Shown: positions 52,592 through 63,467, numbered from the stretch's first letter. The stretch: DNA of 64,000 nucleotides from Psococerastis gibbosa (GCA_963971405.1 OZ020491.1:32911019-32975018), one strand, 5' to 3'. The notes: generated from the letters alone by a model not told the origin. Numbers and translations: made by a program.

Positions 52592-53436
52592 TCAATTGGC
52601 TCTATGTACACTCATATGTCTTCTTATATTGTTTTTTTCATAGAACCGCTTCTCACAGACATCACACTCGAATAATTTCAAACCAAGATGCCTTTTTATG
52701 TGATTATTTAAGTTAGACGACCAAGCAAACGTTTTAGGACACATCTGACACTGGAATGGCTTCTCTCCCACATGCACCCGCTGATGCTTGCGTAGAGTGC
52801 TCCTCTGTGCGAACGTCCTCCCACAGGCATTACACTCGTAAGGTTTCACGGCAATATGAACGTATAAATGGACACGAAGATTCGAAGGATCGCTGAATCG
52901 CATTCCACAGGTCTGGCACAGGTACGGCTTCTCTCCAGAATGTAGTCTCTTGTGTATACGCAAGCGGGACGGGTCTGTAAAGCTCTTCTGACACGTCTCA
53001 CACTGGTAAGGTTTCACACCAGAGTGTGATCTCAAATGGTAGTCTAGACTTCCTTTCCGAGAGAACTGCCTGCAGCAAACTTGGCATTCGAAATCTTTCC
53101 CATCAGTATGGTCCATCATGTGGGTCCGTAGGCGTGTCGAGTCGGAAAACCTTTCCTCGCAAGTCTCGCATTGGAAAGGTTTTTCCCCCGTGTGGATTCT
53201 TAAATGTCGTTGAAGGCTGCCGTTCTGATTAAAACTTTTGAAACACACTGTACATTTATAGGGCTTGTCACCGCTGTGGCGTTTAATATGATAGTTGAGA
53301 CTATTCTTGCTTGATAGCAACTTGCCACAAATGTGGCAACCATGCCCTGTTTTACTTGCTGTTGCATGTGTGTTGGTCCGCCGCGGTGTTGCCAATTTGT
53401 TCATTTCCTCACCTCCTTCCTCATTTATTTGCTCGT
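52592..53436 (-). CDS. ZNF-E finger exon, 9 C2H2 zinc fingers
   Basis: Minus-strand terminal exon after acceptor CGTTTCAG. With exons 1 and 2 it gives 308 residues. The start is DEQINEEGGEEMNKLATPRR, so the methionine at 53404 is internal and not the true start. Nine fingers run from CHICGKLL to CDVCEKRFYEKNNIRRH, with TGEKPF, SGVKPY, SGEKPY, VGEKPF and non-canonical DGKDF and AVKPY linkers. The last finger is the same type as in A and C. It is a predicted nuclear DNA-binding factor. ZNF-E is the only cluster member on the minus strand, so the cluster has been inverted or dispersed by duplication. The frame is intact. Confidence 0.85.
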
Positions 53437-54278
53437 CTGAAACGGATCAGAAATTACATTATATTACAATTTGCACCATGACACCAACAATTTAAATTGA
53501 CAATTATGAAGAATCATTTATGTACTTTCCTATCAAGAGTATATTGTATTTAAATATCATAAATAAACCAATATGATACGTACAGAGTATATAGTATATT
53601 ATTTAATTGTTAAATTTCATTGATTGATTGATTGATAACCTTACAAAGGAATTAGACTTTTCCATATGTCCTGATCGTTCCCCACTACACTAAGGCTTTC
53701 ACCGCCAACTCAATAACGGGCTCACTCCATAACCAAATCCCATCAGACCAGCAAGTGGGACAAGTCTGACAGGTTACTGACAATATCTGACAATGTACTC
53801 GGTCATTGAGGTCATCCAACATAGCAGTATATTGTATGCGTAATGTTTTCAGATTGTTTGGACTGCATATCGAGTAGGGATAAGGAGCAGTGTGCCTCTA
53901 CCACCCACGGCCAATGGCGAAATGGCCCTCACAAGAAATATCGAAAGTAGATCTTAGCATAATTAATTATTCTATAATTAATCGATTCGACATACACAAT
54001 ATGGACGTCACGAGCATTGGCCAAAGTTATTAAAATTAATGTGAAAAAAAAAACAGATAATGTCAGGTCACTCACGCCATGTTGTTCTCAAAAAATATGG
54101 AATGATTCCCTAACAACAAATATTGGAGTACAGCCACAACGATGAGTATTGACCACTTAACACGATGTATCGTATGGTGCCGGGTACAACCCAGTCCCAA
54201 AGTATGGGAACTCCTTCCGAAATTGTGGCGGTAATCTTTCTGAAGGGCTAAAAACATTTATTTAAAAAATGCACCTAC
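53437..54278 (-). other. ZNF-E intron 2
   Basis: No coding segment or recognised repeat end is supported. AT-rich. Confidence 0.4.
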
Positions 54279-54323
54279 CGCTGTCGTTGTATTCTTCCTC
54301 CCCATCAATCCAGACTCCAGTTT
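54279..54323 (-). CDS. ZNF-E exon 2 (TGVWID cassette)
   Basis: A 45-base minus-strand exon after TTTCAG and before GTAGGT encodes TGVWIDGEEEYNDS, with phase-1 edges. One codon shorter than the B, C and D cassettes, and joined through a Glu codon instead of Asp. Confidence 0.75.
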
Positions 54324-54359
54324 CTGAAATCAAAATTTACCGCCATGTAACTTAATGCT

Positions 54360-54610
54360 TTGCGCTAATACTATTGCTTTAGACCAGCATATTCTGAGAC
54401 ACGAAGGGCTCCTCAAGAACATAATTGAGGGTATGGTTGAAGCCACCAACTCTAGAGGACGACAGAGGAAAGAGTACCTAGAAGATGTCATGAAGGACCT
54501 AGGGTGAAACACCTATAAAGAACTGAAAAGGACCGCACTAAACAGACAAGAGTGGAGGAGAAAAATACAACATTTGCTGCAAACCAATCCTTAGATTGCA
54601 ACTCAAGAAG
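54360..54610 (+). pseudogene. LINE C-terminal fragment in ZNF-E intron 1
   Basis: Changing frames read RHEGLLKNIIEGMVEATNSR, GRQRKEYLEDVMKDLG and LKRTALNRQEWRRKI, the basic C-terminus of RTE/Jockey-type pol. It ends CTGCAAACCAATCCTTAGAT ... AAGAAGAAGG, the same tail as the insertion near 35.2 kb. Confidence 0.65.
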
Positions 54611-54954
54611 AAGGCCGGCGACATACTATCCCTTCTCACCGTCCCACCAAAAGGGACCGGTTTGAAGGGATGGCATGAATGCATGGAGTCTAATGGGCGC
54701 AGTCACACAGTTCCGGTGGCACCGTGCCAACCGCAATCAACCGGATAGTGCTGCGGCAGGCATCACAAATAAATAAACATTCAGTTGAGTGAGGCCAGTC
54801 ACCCGGTTTAGAATTTAGATAGCATTTCAACACATGCGACACTGTAACTCGAGTAAGACTGATCGGATCAAGACTATAAAAAACTAAACAGCGATCTTTG
54901 CAAATTATTTAAACTTTCCTTCAAAAGATCATTCCAGCTAGTGTAAGCCCCTTT

Positions 54955-55083
54955 AAATACAATACAATAATTAGAGTTCCTGACCAGCCAGAGCCGGATC
55001 GACCGTGTCAAACAAAAATAGCCACCCGAGAGGGTTTTGTACAAAATAATGAGGAGGTACTTAAATAGTCCAGCTCCTGGGGT
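54955..55083 (+). repeat. Repeat family 2, copy 2
   Basis: AGAGCCGGATCGACCGTGTC and CCCGAGAGGGTTTTGTAC match 18561-18720. It overlaps the start of the next LINE fragment, so the block may be part of a LINE 3' UTR. Confidence 0.65.
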
Positions 55084-55087
55084 CGTA

Positions 55088-55390
55088 CTACTCATCCAAA
55101 TTATATAGTGAGGCGTCAATAAGTCTGCTCTTAATGTATGTTCTGAAACAAGCTGGATCCAACTGACTTACTAAAAATGGTAGCTTATTGTAAAGCCGGT
55201 GTGCAAGTATCGGATAAGAATCCCTCGACTTGTTTAGGCGACACCTAGGCATATCAAACCCTTTTGACGATCGTGTATTATAGGAGTGCAATGTACTCCG
55301 AGCTGGCAATCCAGGATTCATCTTTACGGCCATTAGACAATTAAAGACATACTGGCCATGAACAGTGAGGACTCTAGCGGCTTTAAACAC
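55088..55390 (-). pseudogene. LINE pol C-terminal fragment
   Basis: The minus-strand 100-codon frame reads LHSYNTRSSKGFDMPRCRLN and ILAHRLYNKLPFLVSQLDPA, the H-x-YNTR...YNKLP signature of the post-RT end of CR1/Jockey-like elements. It lies in intron 1 of ZNF-E. Repeat family 2 directly follows its 3' end and may be its UTR. Confidence 0.7.
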
Positions 55391-55506
55391 GACACGGACA
55401 CGGACATGGCACGACTATATGTTCTGATATCAAGCACTGCAAAATTAAGAAAACAAATATCACCCAAATCTGAATACCTTAAATTATGTGCTATGAAGTT
55501 ACTTAC

Positions 55507-55543
55507 CCACTTCCTGTTTTACAATAACGTTCATTTCTTCCAT
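55507..55543 (-). CDS. ZNF-E exon 1
   Basis: Minus-strand MEEMNVIVKQEV plus a lone G, donor GTAAGT. VKQE fits the sumoylation consensus. Length and phase match B, C and D. Confidence 0.75.
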
Positions 55544-55672
55544 GTTATTATAAGCTGCAATGTATAATAGAATAATTATTATTCTAAAAACTGAAATTCG
55601 AAATGGAAATTTATCATTATTATGGTTTATCTATCTGACTCTTAGGTCTTAGATAAATAAGTAAAGAACTAA

Positions 55673-55814
55673 GGTGCCCATTCCACATACGTACAACGTC
55701 AATGAAAATTATGAAATTGATGGTGGCAGCAGAAGTTTTAGTATGTAAAAATGTCTGCTGCCACCATCAATTTCATAATTTTCATTGACGTTGTACGTAT
55801 ATGGAATGGGCACC
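55673..55814. mobile_element. Foldback MITE upstream of ZNF-E
   Basis: A 142-bp near-perfect palindrome starts GGTGCCCATTCCACATACGT, with TAA on both sides (55670-55672, 55815-55817). It shares its ends with the 17065 MITE and its ACATACGT core with 5156-5309. It is 130 bases upstream of the ZNF-E start codon. Confidence 0.8.
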
Positions 55815-56262
55815 TAACTAGATGGTCCACTACGGCCTTATAGTATAGCATTGAACTATATATATATATACACTGGAAACACACCAGGAGCGCTAGGGAT
55901 GTCGGCAACAGACAAAACCTGATATCTTGAACTTTATGGCAGAAGCGTTCCATGCCATATACACTTACGTGTACATTTGATGTTTTTCAATAATTTTTTT
56001 AATACGATTTATTGACATTTTCTGCCTTTGTAATATTTTTTTATTTAATATAGAACAATATTCTATGGTCACACACCGGCATTTATGAAAATTTATTAAT
56101 ATTTAGCTAGGAATATGTTACTAAGAAAAATTGTGTCAATCAGCAATTTAACAAAAGATAGTCAAACTATTTAGTCCAATCTAACCATGTTCGTCTATTT
56201 AATTGCATTGGGACTAAATTTAAAGTGTTCAACTTGCTAAATTTAGGCTCCTACCTATACCA

Positions 56263-56590
56263 GGAGTAGATCCAGCCCATTGGGGGGGGGGGGGGGTAAT
56301 TTGGCTCACAATATAATAAACAAATGTAGTATCCTTTACATTATAACGTAATAAGTTAGGCAACTTACAACAGGCTAGCTTATAAGATTTTGGGGGCAGC
56401 TCCCCCCTTCAGCTGTCAGCTGTCTGACAGGGGGCGGATATCCCCCCCCCCCCCCAAAAAAAAATCAGTGAATCTATTTTATATTGTAATTTTTATAACG
56501 CTCTGATTTAATCGATACTACATAGGTTTTTCCTATTTTGACCCACAGCTCCCCCCCCCCCCCCATGATGAGCTGGATCCGTCCCTGATC
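56263..56590. mobile_element. Small foldback element with G/C homopolymer tracts
   Basis: The ends are AGTAGATCCAGCCCA and its approximate inverse TGAGCTGGATCCGTCCCT. Three poly(G) or poly(C) tracts of 13-18 bases lie inside. It is probably a non-autonomous DNA element. Family not assigned. Confidence 0.5.
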
Positions 56591-58338
56591 CACCCACACC
56601 GGCATTCGAATTTTTAAATCTCATAGCCTACTTATTATGCTTACACGATGTGAATATTCTGTGTGCTATCATCAATGAAAAAATATTGCAGTGTTGATTT
56701 AGGGATATCAATATCAATAAGCCTAATAATTTCTAGACATTTTGCAGTGCGTGTGATTTGCAAGAAAGCCACCGCCCCCTCCACCCCCAAGGATCTCCCC
56801 TTGGCTACGGCCTTGAGGACAATTGGAAGTGTGCGATTTGTTAACATAATGATTAATACAACTGATATAAAACCATAAATGTTGCATCAACTAATGACCA
56901 AACCATGCGAACACTTACTTGTGAAAAGTAATATTTCCCCCCGTTTCTCGACATATCTTGAACCTATTAGTGCATTTATAAGCAGAGCAAGATATGACCA
57001 TTATGTCAAACCAAAGAAAAACTCAATAAATGGGTAAATAGATTAATTAACAGGCAATGAAATACGTCTAAATCGCATTGAACGCAATGGAGTCAACCAC
57101 TTCTTGCCATAAACCCCCTTTTGTCACGTGACCAAAAGTGAAGACATTTGTTCAGCGTGGGCTAGGTGCCGTGGTAGCTATCCATGTATATCAATGTAGT
57201 ATAGAGTCAGGGGATGACAACTCCGCCATTTTCATGAAAATGGCGCGAATTCAGTCCACCATTGCATTGGTGGCCTAAATTCAAATTTATTATGTGAGGT
57301 CCTATACTTTTTTGGCGATATTATATTGAAAATAATTAGTTTGACGCTAATTTGGTGCAAGCTATCAAAAATATTACTAATTTTGTTTGTCGTGCATAAA
57401 ATATAAATCTTCTAAGACTAGTATTTTGCTTGAAATGGCAATAGGAAAAATTCTTTAATATTGATACTACCCCTAGATAAACGCTGAGTTTTCATTTATA
57501 ATTGCTTTTTCTTGGCTTAGTTTGGGTTCCATAATAGAACTGGCCTTCAGGCGTAAGCAGAAATAAAAGCACGGACACATCGTAGGCAGGAAAGTCGGTA
57601 AAAAATGATGCAAAGGACTTGTTCACACCTTACAACACCGAATAGTACCTACTCTACCTTAACATTAAATTAATTTTGTTCTATTGCCATCCGTCCGTTA
57701 CTCGATCGACACCATACGTGGGGTCTTTGTAATTGTAGCTACCTAAATGGTAGTTGCTGCTCGCCTATTCCGATGACGACAATAATAATGATTATGCTAT
57801 TTTGTCATAAGATTATAAGGTATCTACCTACTTTACTATGACTGAAGATAACTATGAATTTAAGATGCTTATCAGACAGGTAACTTAATAATCACTAGCA
57901 ATATTGCAAGTTATTTGCTGAAGTTTGTCTTGCCCACCTCGTAGTTAGGCCTAATTATCCAGTTCTGCACCTACGTACACCTAAGTACCATTTGTAGCCT
58001 ACCGTGCGGTACCTAATGTCCTTAACGCTAAATACGAAAATAAGGGGCATAATTTACAACAAATTAACTTATGAAATTGAATTTTTTTATAATATATATT
58101 TTTCCATGTATCAATAATAAACCAGCAATGAATGCAGTAGGGGTGTTCAATAATTCCACGCTGAGCGTGTTAGTTAGCGTCCAGTTTCAGCATATGAATT
58201 TCGAGTCAACTTAAACAAATATAGGATACCTGTCTGCTGGGTGTGGAAATAATGTATGCTCGCCTGCGACAAGGTCACAACCTAAAACTAGTAATGCTGC
58301 TATATTTACGTAAACACCATCACATGAGCGGACTTTAA
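56591..58338. other. Region without recognised gene
   Basis: No supported gene. It contains the palindrome GTCACGTGAC at 57123-57132 and, near 57265, CATTGCATTGGTGGCCTA, which recurs inverted near 60310. Confidence 0.4.
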
Positions 58339-58518
58339 TCCCAATATGATGAAGCTGTCATCAATATTCTACTGAGAATAGAGGCGTCTAATTTTTCAAT
58401 AAGAAAATACGCTTACGGGCATTTGAAAGACCTTGACAGAGAGGCAACTTGCAAAACAAGGGCCACTTTTGCGGGTTTACCAATTTCTGAAGCAGCGAAA
58501 TTTCCCAAATCAACATAG
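58339..58518 (+). other. Unassigned 59-codon open segment
   Basis: It follows a stop directly and reads NILLRIEASNFSIRKYAYGH, then REATCKTRATFAGLPISEAA, ending in TAG. The composition looks protein-like, with alternating charged and hydrophobic residues. No start codon lies at its head, and no family was recognised. It could be a transposon fragment or an exon. Confidence 0.3.
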
Positions 58519-58688
58519 CTTCCCATTTTCTTTCTGCCCTTGTCATACAATATTTGGGAACGAATGCTCATAGAATCGATCTCAATAGGCTACCATGATC
58601 TTGTAAATAGGGACGAGAATGTTATTCTCAGACAAATAAGTAAAAAAGGTAACATAATCCCTGGTTCAGCATACGCCTCCAACTTGAC

Positions 58689-58800
58689 CTGCAGCAGTTG
58701 AACTTCCGCTTTCTTTTAAAGACGACGTCTCTTTCAACACGCTCGCCTGGGTCGAGGCAACTTTGCATGGTTTGGCGTCGTTTCTCGCGTCATCCATTAA
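58689..58800 (-). CDS. Possible internal exon of an unknown minus-strand gene
   Basis: Flanked by acceptor CTTTCAG and donor GTCAAG on the minus strand, it encodes LMDDARNDAKPCKVASTQAS and then a Ser-rich segment (KETSSLKESGSSTAAG). It joins the putative exon at 59448-59576 in phase 0. No family was recognised and the donor is weak. It may instead start at its own methionine. Confidence 0.35.
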
Positions 58801-58999
58801 CTGAAAGAATATACCAAAACACTATAGGAAAGATGAATTAACATTATAGAAGGTAAACTACAGAACCAGGCCCATCAGGAAATATAAAAGAGGAAGAAAT
58901 GGGGTGTGAACGGAAACCGAACCCGCTTCTCCATGCGGCTGACACTACAATCTTTCCAATTTCATAACCCTTAGGGGCTAACCAAGTTGAAACCACGAG

Positions 59000-59345
59000 G
59001 GCAGAGCGTGTTTCAAACTGCGGCAAACTTGGTAGTGTCCACAGCGACGGCAGGGGAACATGGTGGGACATGATAACGCGCTTAGACTGTACCCTGCAGT
59101 CTAATTGCGCGTGTCCTAGTCACCTCCGTTTTCATCGTGTGACTTTACTTTACTATAATATTTTCTCCAAATGGCTTGGAATCCACTATAATCAGGAGGT
59201 CAATCCTGTCAGTCGACTCCCCTTCTCCCCGAGGTGAAGGAGTCTCCCCTTAGGGTGCATCGAGATAATAAACCGACTCATTCCCCTCACCAGGCTAACA
59301 GGGTTGCTTAAAGCTGAAATGCTGAAAGCAGGTGTCAGAAAATAA
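59000..59345 (-). repeat. Repeat family 3, inverse copy
   Basis: It is an inverse match to 18835-19095 (GGAACATGGTGGGACATGAT, GTCAGTCGACTCCCCTTCTC, CCTTAGGGTGCATCGAG). It lies in the putative intron between 58800 and 59448. Confidence 0.6.
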
Positions 59346-59447
59346 AATTGTTTCTTACTTAATATGAAATATCACGAAGTCAAGAGTAACGATAGACTAA
59401 TTTTGGACAAAGATATCAAAGCATTTGAAAATAATAATGCTACATAC

Positions 59448-59576
59448 CTTTGGAGTTGGATGATCAGGTTCAAGTTCTTGTAAATATATCCCCTGTCGAA
59501 CAATTTAGCGAAGATTAGACTCTTTCCGCTGCAGCCACTTGGGGAAGTCAAATAATAAAGGCACGGCGTCCGACAT
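59448..59576 (-). pseudogene. Possible first exon with an in-frame stop
   Basis: The minus-strand ATG at 59576 opens MSDAVPLLFDFPKWLQRKES, then NLR, a TAA stop, and continues in the same frame as IVRQGIYLQELEPDHPTPK to donor GTATGT. The continuous protein-like frame on both sides of the stop suggests a once-coding exon with a recent nonsense change, or a sequencing error. No family was recognised. Confidence 0.35.
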
Positions 59577-61031
59577 TAATAATAATAGCTTTCTGATACT
59601 ATTTGGTCGCACCAAATAGGAATTTCCTTCAAAATGCAGATTCGTGACCATTTAGTGGGCATGTACAAATCTCTTCGCATGACAATAAGCATTTCTTTAA
59701 CAGTTCATTGTTTAAAGGAAATCTGAAAAAAAAATGCATAAAATAATAGGATGCAAAGCAGGAAGCATTATGATAAAATTAAAGAAATTGCCACCAAATT
59801 CTTCAACTTCTTTTTCTTACATAAACAACATTATTCTCTAATTTACTTGAAGTTGGACTGAGGCCTAACATCATGTAAATTGTAAGGGCAAGTACACTTT
59901 CGAAGTGATACTGAAATAGCAACCCACACTCAACAACATTGGGTCATTATTGGCGCACAATGAGTAAATATTTCAAGACCAAGATTACAAATATTTATTG
60001 CATTACATACCATTCAGTCGCATCTTACTAAGAAATGCGCATCAGGTAATCTTAACCTACATAAATTAGTTTAAAATGAAATTAAGGTCATGTAAAACAA
60101 AAACATGCATTGTTTGAGGCTTCCACAAAAACATCTTAAATTTTAGGTTTCCGAGACAAACGCTGACTTACCTGTGTAAAGGTATATTCGAAATAGATGA
60201 GGGACGGTTTTCGCTTAAAATTCCTGCACAATAAACCATTTTTTTCTATATAAAATATTATTTAAAATTTGCTAAATTCTAATAGGCAACCATGCTTTTT
60301 AAGATGGCGTAGGCCACCAATGCAATGGCGGCGACCAGCAGAATGATTTTGATCTTGAAACTGATTCCGCTTATTTTTAGCATACGATATTAATAAAAAG
60401 TTTCCAGTATTTTATTTAAATCCGTGTATAGAGTAGTATTTGTTTATTTACAAATGGCGGAAAAACAAAAAAACTTGCCGACCGGGAATTCAGACTGAGC
60501 TATACTAAAACTTTGAAAACTTTGAAAAGTTTGAAAACATTAAGTACGTGCAAAAAGGTTCTATCTGCAAAAATATAGTATGTGCATAAAGGAGCTATCA
60601 AGTATGGTCATTCAATGTGTTTAAAGCCTGTTATGTACGCATTACAATAGACCCATTCGACTATCGTTTGATAAAAACATTATTTTCTCCCTAGAAAATT
60701 AGTTTAAAACAATTTCTGAAATACAAACTAGACATTTATTAATTATCTATTGTCTAATGAATTATTGACGTATATATATATATATATATCATCCCGGGGC
60801 TGTCCCGTAAGGTCTATTATGGAGAGGGCCGTTACCTATATGTAACTTATAGGCGACACCAAGATGTAAAAAAAAAATCAAAATCAACAATATGGCAGCT
60901 GCAACGTTTGTTGTGTCGGTGGCTATCTAAAGTATTTTCATGTTTGAATTATTCTGTCTTAACTTTGAAGTTTCTTTATTAAATAACCACCATGTGGAAG
61001 GAGTGCAAGATGTGGGATGTAAAAATACGAA
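59577..61031. other. Region between two divergent putative genes
   Basis: AT-rich, with a (TA)n run near 60774. If the putative minus (59576) and plus (61032) starts are real, this could hold divergent promoters. A GGAGGGCCG-like GC-rich patch near 60815 is the only obvious compositional feature. Confidence 0.3.
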
Positions 61032-61058
61032 ATGCCCGAGCCATGCTTATTTTTTCCG
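61032..61058 (+). CDS. Possible first exon of an unknown plus-strand gene
   Basis: MPEPCLFFP ends at phase 0 before donor GTAAGT (61059) and would join 61706 in frame. A different ATG at 60992 with a better Kozak context (ACCACCATG) shares the same donor but would put 61706 out of frame. The choice rests only on downstream frame. Confidence 0.25.
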
Positions 61059-61195
61059 GTAAGTAAAATGCAATTTGCCATTTTTGCGCCAACCTGTTAG
61101 GGTTAGGCCAAGCATGTTCGCAAAGGTTTTATTTTTAATGTATCCAGTTAAACTATATCTTATGTTATGAATACCGATTTAATTAAACCTCTTAT

Positions 61196-61315
61196 AAAAA
61201 TACAATTATGAAGATTCTTGACCATCCAGAGTCGAATCGACAGTTGCACAAGTTGCAGTGAGATTCAATGTAATACAAATAGCCGCCCAAGAAGATTGCA
61301 GGGGTGCTGCTACAA
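61196..61315 (+). repeat. Repeat family 2, diverged copy
   Basis: TTCTTGACCATCCAGAGTCG and AATACAAATAGCCGCCC align with the copies at 18561 and 54955. Confidence 0.5.
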
Positions 61316-61705
61316 TAACGCGATTTGTAAACTCTCTCTACCCTAACTCCTGAAGGTAAACTTAATCAGGCTGTACAAAGGTGTGTCAGTAAGACCGCCC
61401 TTACAAATGCTTGACTCATTGTATCACGGTTAAGGACAAGCCCAGCTTATAAATGTAAAACTGGCCAAAAAGGAACGGAAAGGATTGACTAGACGTAGGA
61501 TATTTATTAAGTACAGTATATGCAAGTTAACTTGTTATAATATCCTTTCCTTGACGTCAATAACATTACTGCTGATTAAAGGCTATTAAAAACTGCATTG
61601 GTACATACCGGAACCTAAGCCATATGTCCCTGGGAATTGGTAACAAGTCGGCTTGTAGTTTATGAATTTGTTATAATGTTTACACATTTACTTTGCTTTC
61701 TACAG

Positions 61706-61805
61706 GATTCCAAATATGGGAACAAAACGGAGAGTCAGCTATGTATGCTCCCGCCACGTAGAGCCAAATTAGTTAATGGAGTTAGGAAATCGACGATATT
61801 TAGTG
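61706..61805 (+). CDS. Possible internal exon (plus-strand unknown gene)
   Basis: Acceptor TTTCTACAG and donor GTACGT. It encodes DSKYGNKTESQLCMLPPRRA and then KLVNGVRKSTIFSG, basic and open, ending phase 1. The next candidate exon at 62229 begins at the matching phase. No family recognised. Confidence 0.4.
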
Positions 61806-62228
61806 GTACGTACCTACTACATTGTGGACTGTTCTGATATTGGTATTACAGCTATTTTGGGCTGTTATTGCCAGTAGATTAAATTAAATAAGTGCATAAT
61901 ATCAGGCTAAACTAATTGTCTTCGATTAAAGTTACACCTATCATGTCCTACAATAACCCACCATGTTTCGTTCACCATTTCCATGAGAGTCCATATTCTA
62001 AATTAAAATTAAAGAAACAAAACAATAACCAATTCATGCAGAAACCTGTAGGTACAAGGTAAAAGTAAAATATTAATAAATGCCTGGCCTTTTAAAACCG
62101 AACCAGTACTTAGTAGTTTAAGTAGAAGCTTACTCCTAAACGCCCTCAAAACAATTTTCTTGCAGGACTATCAACAAATTAATGCACTTAGTACCTTTAC
62201 CAGCATAACGTGCTTCAACTCTTTTCAG

Positions 62229-62463
62229 AAGCAAGGAGTCAAGAGGTTTTTCTGTTTATAGTATGTTGTGCAGAACTTATTGCTCCTAAGTGTATAACTA
62301 CTAAAAATGGCGACGAGAAATCGTTCAAGGCGCAAAGCAGAAGTATCCAAATCTCTGCTGGACTGCATAGAACTCCGAAAGGAGCAAGCCTGCCAGAGCC
62401 ATCAAATCGAACAATAGAGACGCATTCAATGACTTCTAGGGAAAACTTGATTTTAGAAAAGAC
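62229..62463 (+). CDS. Possible internal exon (plus-strand unknown gene)
   Basis: Acceptor CTTTTCAG and donor GTAAGT. The frame encodes EARSQEVFLFIVCCAELIAP, then a basic Ser/Thr-rich stretch (SFKAQSRSIQIS, RTPKGASLPEP, SMTSRENLILEK). Its phase fits exon 61706-61805. The low-complexity, charged composition resembles nuclear scaffold proteins, but nothing specific can be claimed. Confidence 0.35.
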
Positions 62464-63195
62464 GTAAGTAAAGCAACCCGTTTTGTATCGAATCTGAATA
62501 ATAATCATAATAATAATAAGCAACAACAGCTACCACTCCGAGGAAGAATCAATGATTAACAACTCGCAAGCAAATCGCAGAAGCCTTATGCAAGCAATTT
62601 CAAAATTGACAGAAGGGCAAAAGCCAAACTAGTTAAGAGCCCCCTGCCTCAGTGCCTCGACAGAAAGATGACGTGCATCTGTCTACAAAATTTTACATTT
62701 TTGGAGGTAGAAGCAGCCTTTGCTCAAACCAAGAAAAATATGGCTGCAGGCATCGACGGCATTTTCCCTGAAATGGTTATTAATCTGGGCTATAGTGCTA
62801 AGGAAACATTACTAGAGTTTATAAACCTGACGTGGAATTCCAGAATTCTCAGCCAATAGAAAAAGAGTGAAGTCATCCTACCTCTCTGAAGAAGGGAAAG
62901 GACCCATGGAGGCTAGACAGCCATCTCCCATTTCGCTCACCAGCTCCTTATGCAAGGTCGCAGAGAGAATGGTATTAAGCAGATTGCTCCTTCCATTCAT
63001 CTACTTCGGTGGCCTAGACGATGCACAAGCTGGATTCAGAAAACACAGGAACACTACGGACCAGGTAGTGGACTTCACCCAACACGTTAAGGACGCTTTT
63101 CACCGAAAAATGTCCACTGTCTCAGTCTTGGTGGACCTGAAAGCAGCTTGTGACACCGTATGGAGAGTATGCCGCTTAAGATGGCCATAAATGGC

Positions 63196-63467
63196 TTCTT
63201 CTTCTTCCCCCTTAGTGCCGCGTGCGTACCGTGGGGGGTCACCTCGAACCCATTTCCTGAAATCGCCCTGGTCGGACGTTAACACCTTCAGCTCGGCCAT
63301 TGCTTTCCCTCTTGTTCTGGCGAGTTGTTCAATCCTTTCCTCGAGAGTTGTCCTCGGTCTGCCGATGGGTCTTCTTCCTTGCGGCCTTGCTTCCACCCAC
63401 CTCCGGGTGGTCCTGTTTTCGTCCATCCTTTGGACGTGGCCGAACCATTGCATCTGCTTGTTCTTGT
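63196..63467 (-). mobile_element. 5'-truncated LINE insertion, GAA tail
   Basis: 272 bp flanked by CCATAAATGGC (63185-63195, 63468-63478). The minus-strand frame reads MQWFGHVQRMDENRTTRRW and RPIGRPRTTLEERIEQLAR, a LINE pol tail, and ends in (GAA)n. It interrupts the RT gene between its central and YADD parts. Confidence 0.85.

Noticed and set aside
52592..53404. ATG at 53404 as the ZNF-E start
   Set aside because: The DEQIN leader and splice acceptor upstream match the paralogues, so this methionine is internal.
60992..61058. ATG at 60992 as the start of the plus-strand unknown gene
   Set aside because: Good Kozak context, but its frame meets a stop soon after the 61706 exon. It is kept only as an alternative.
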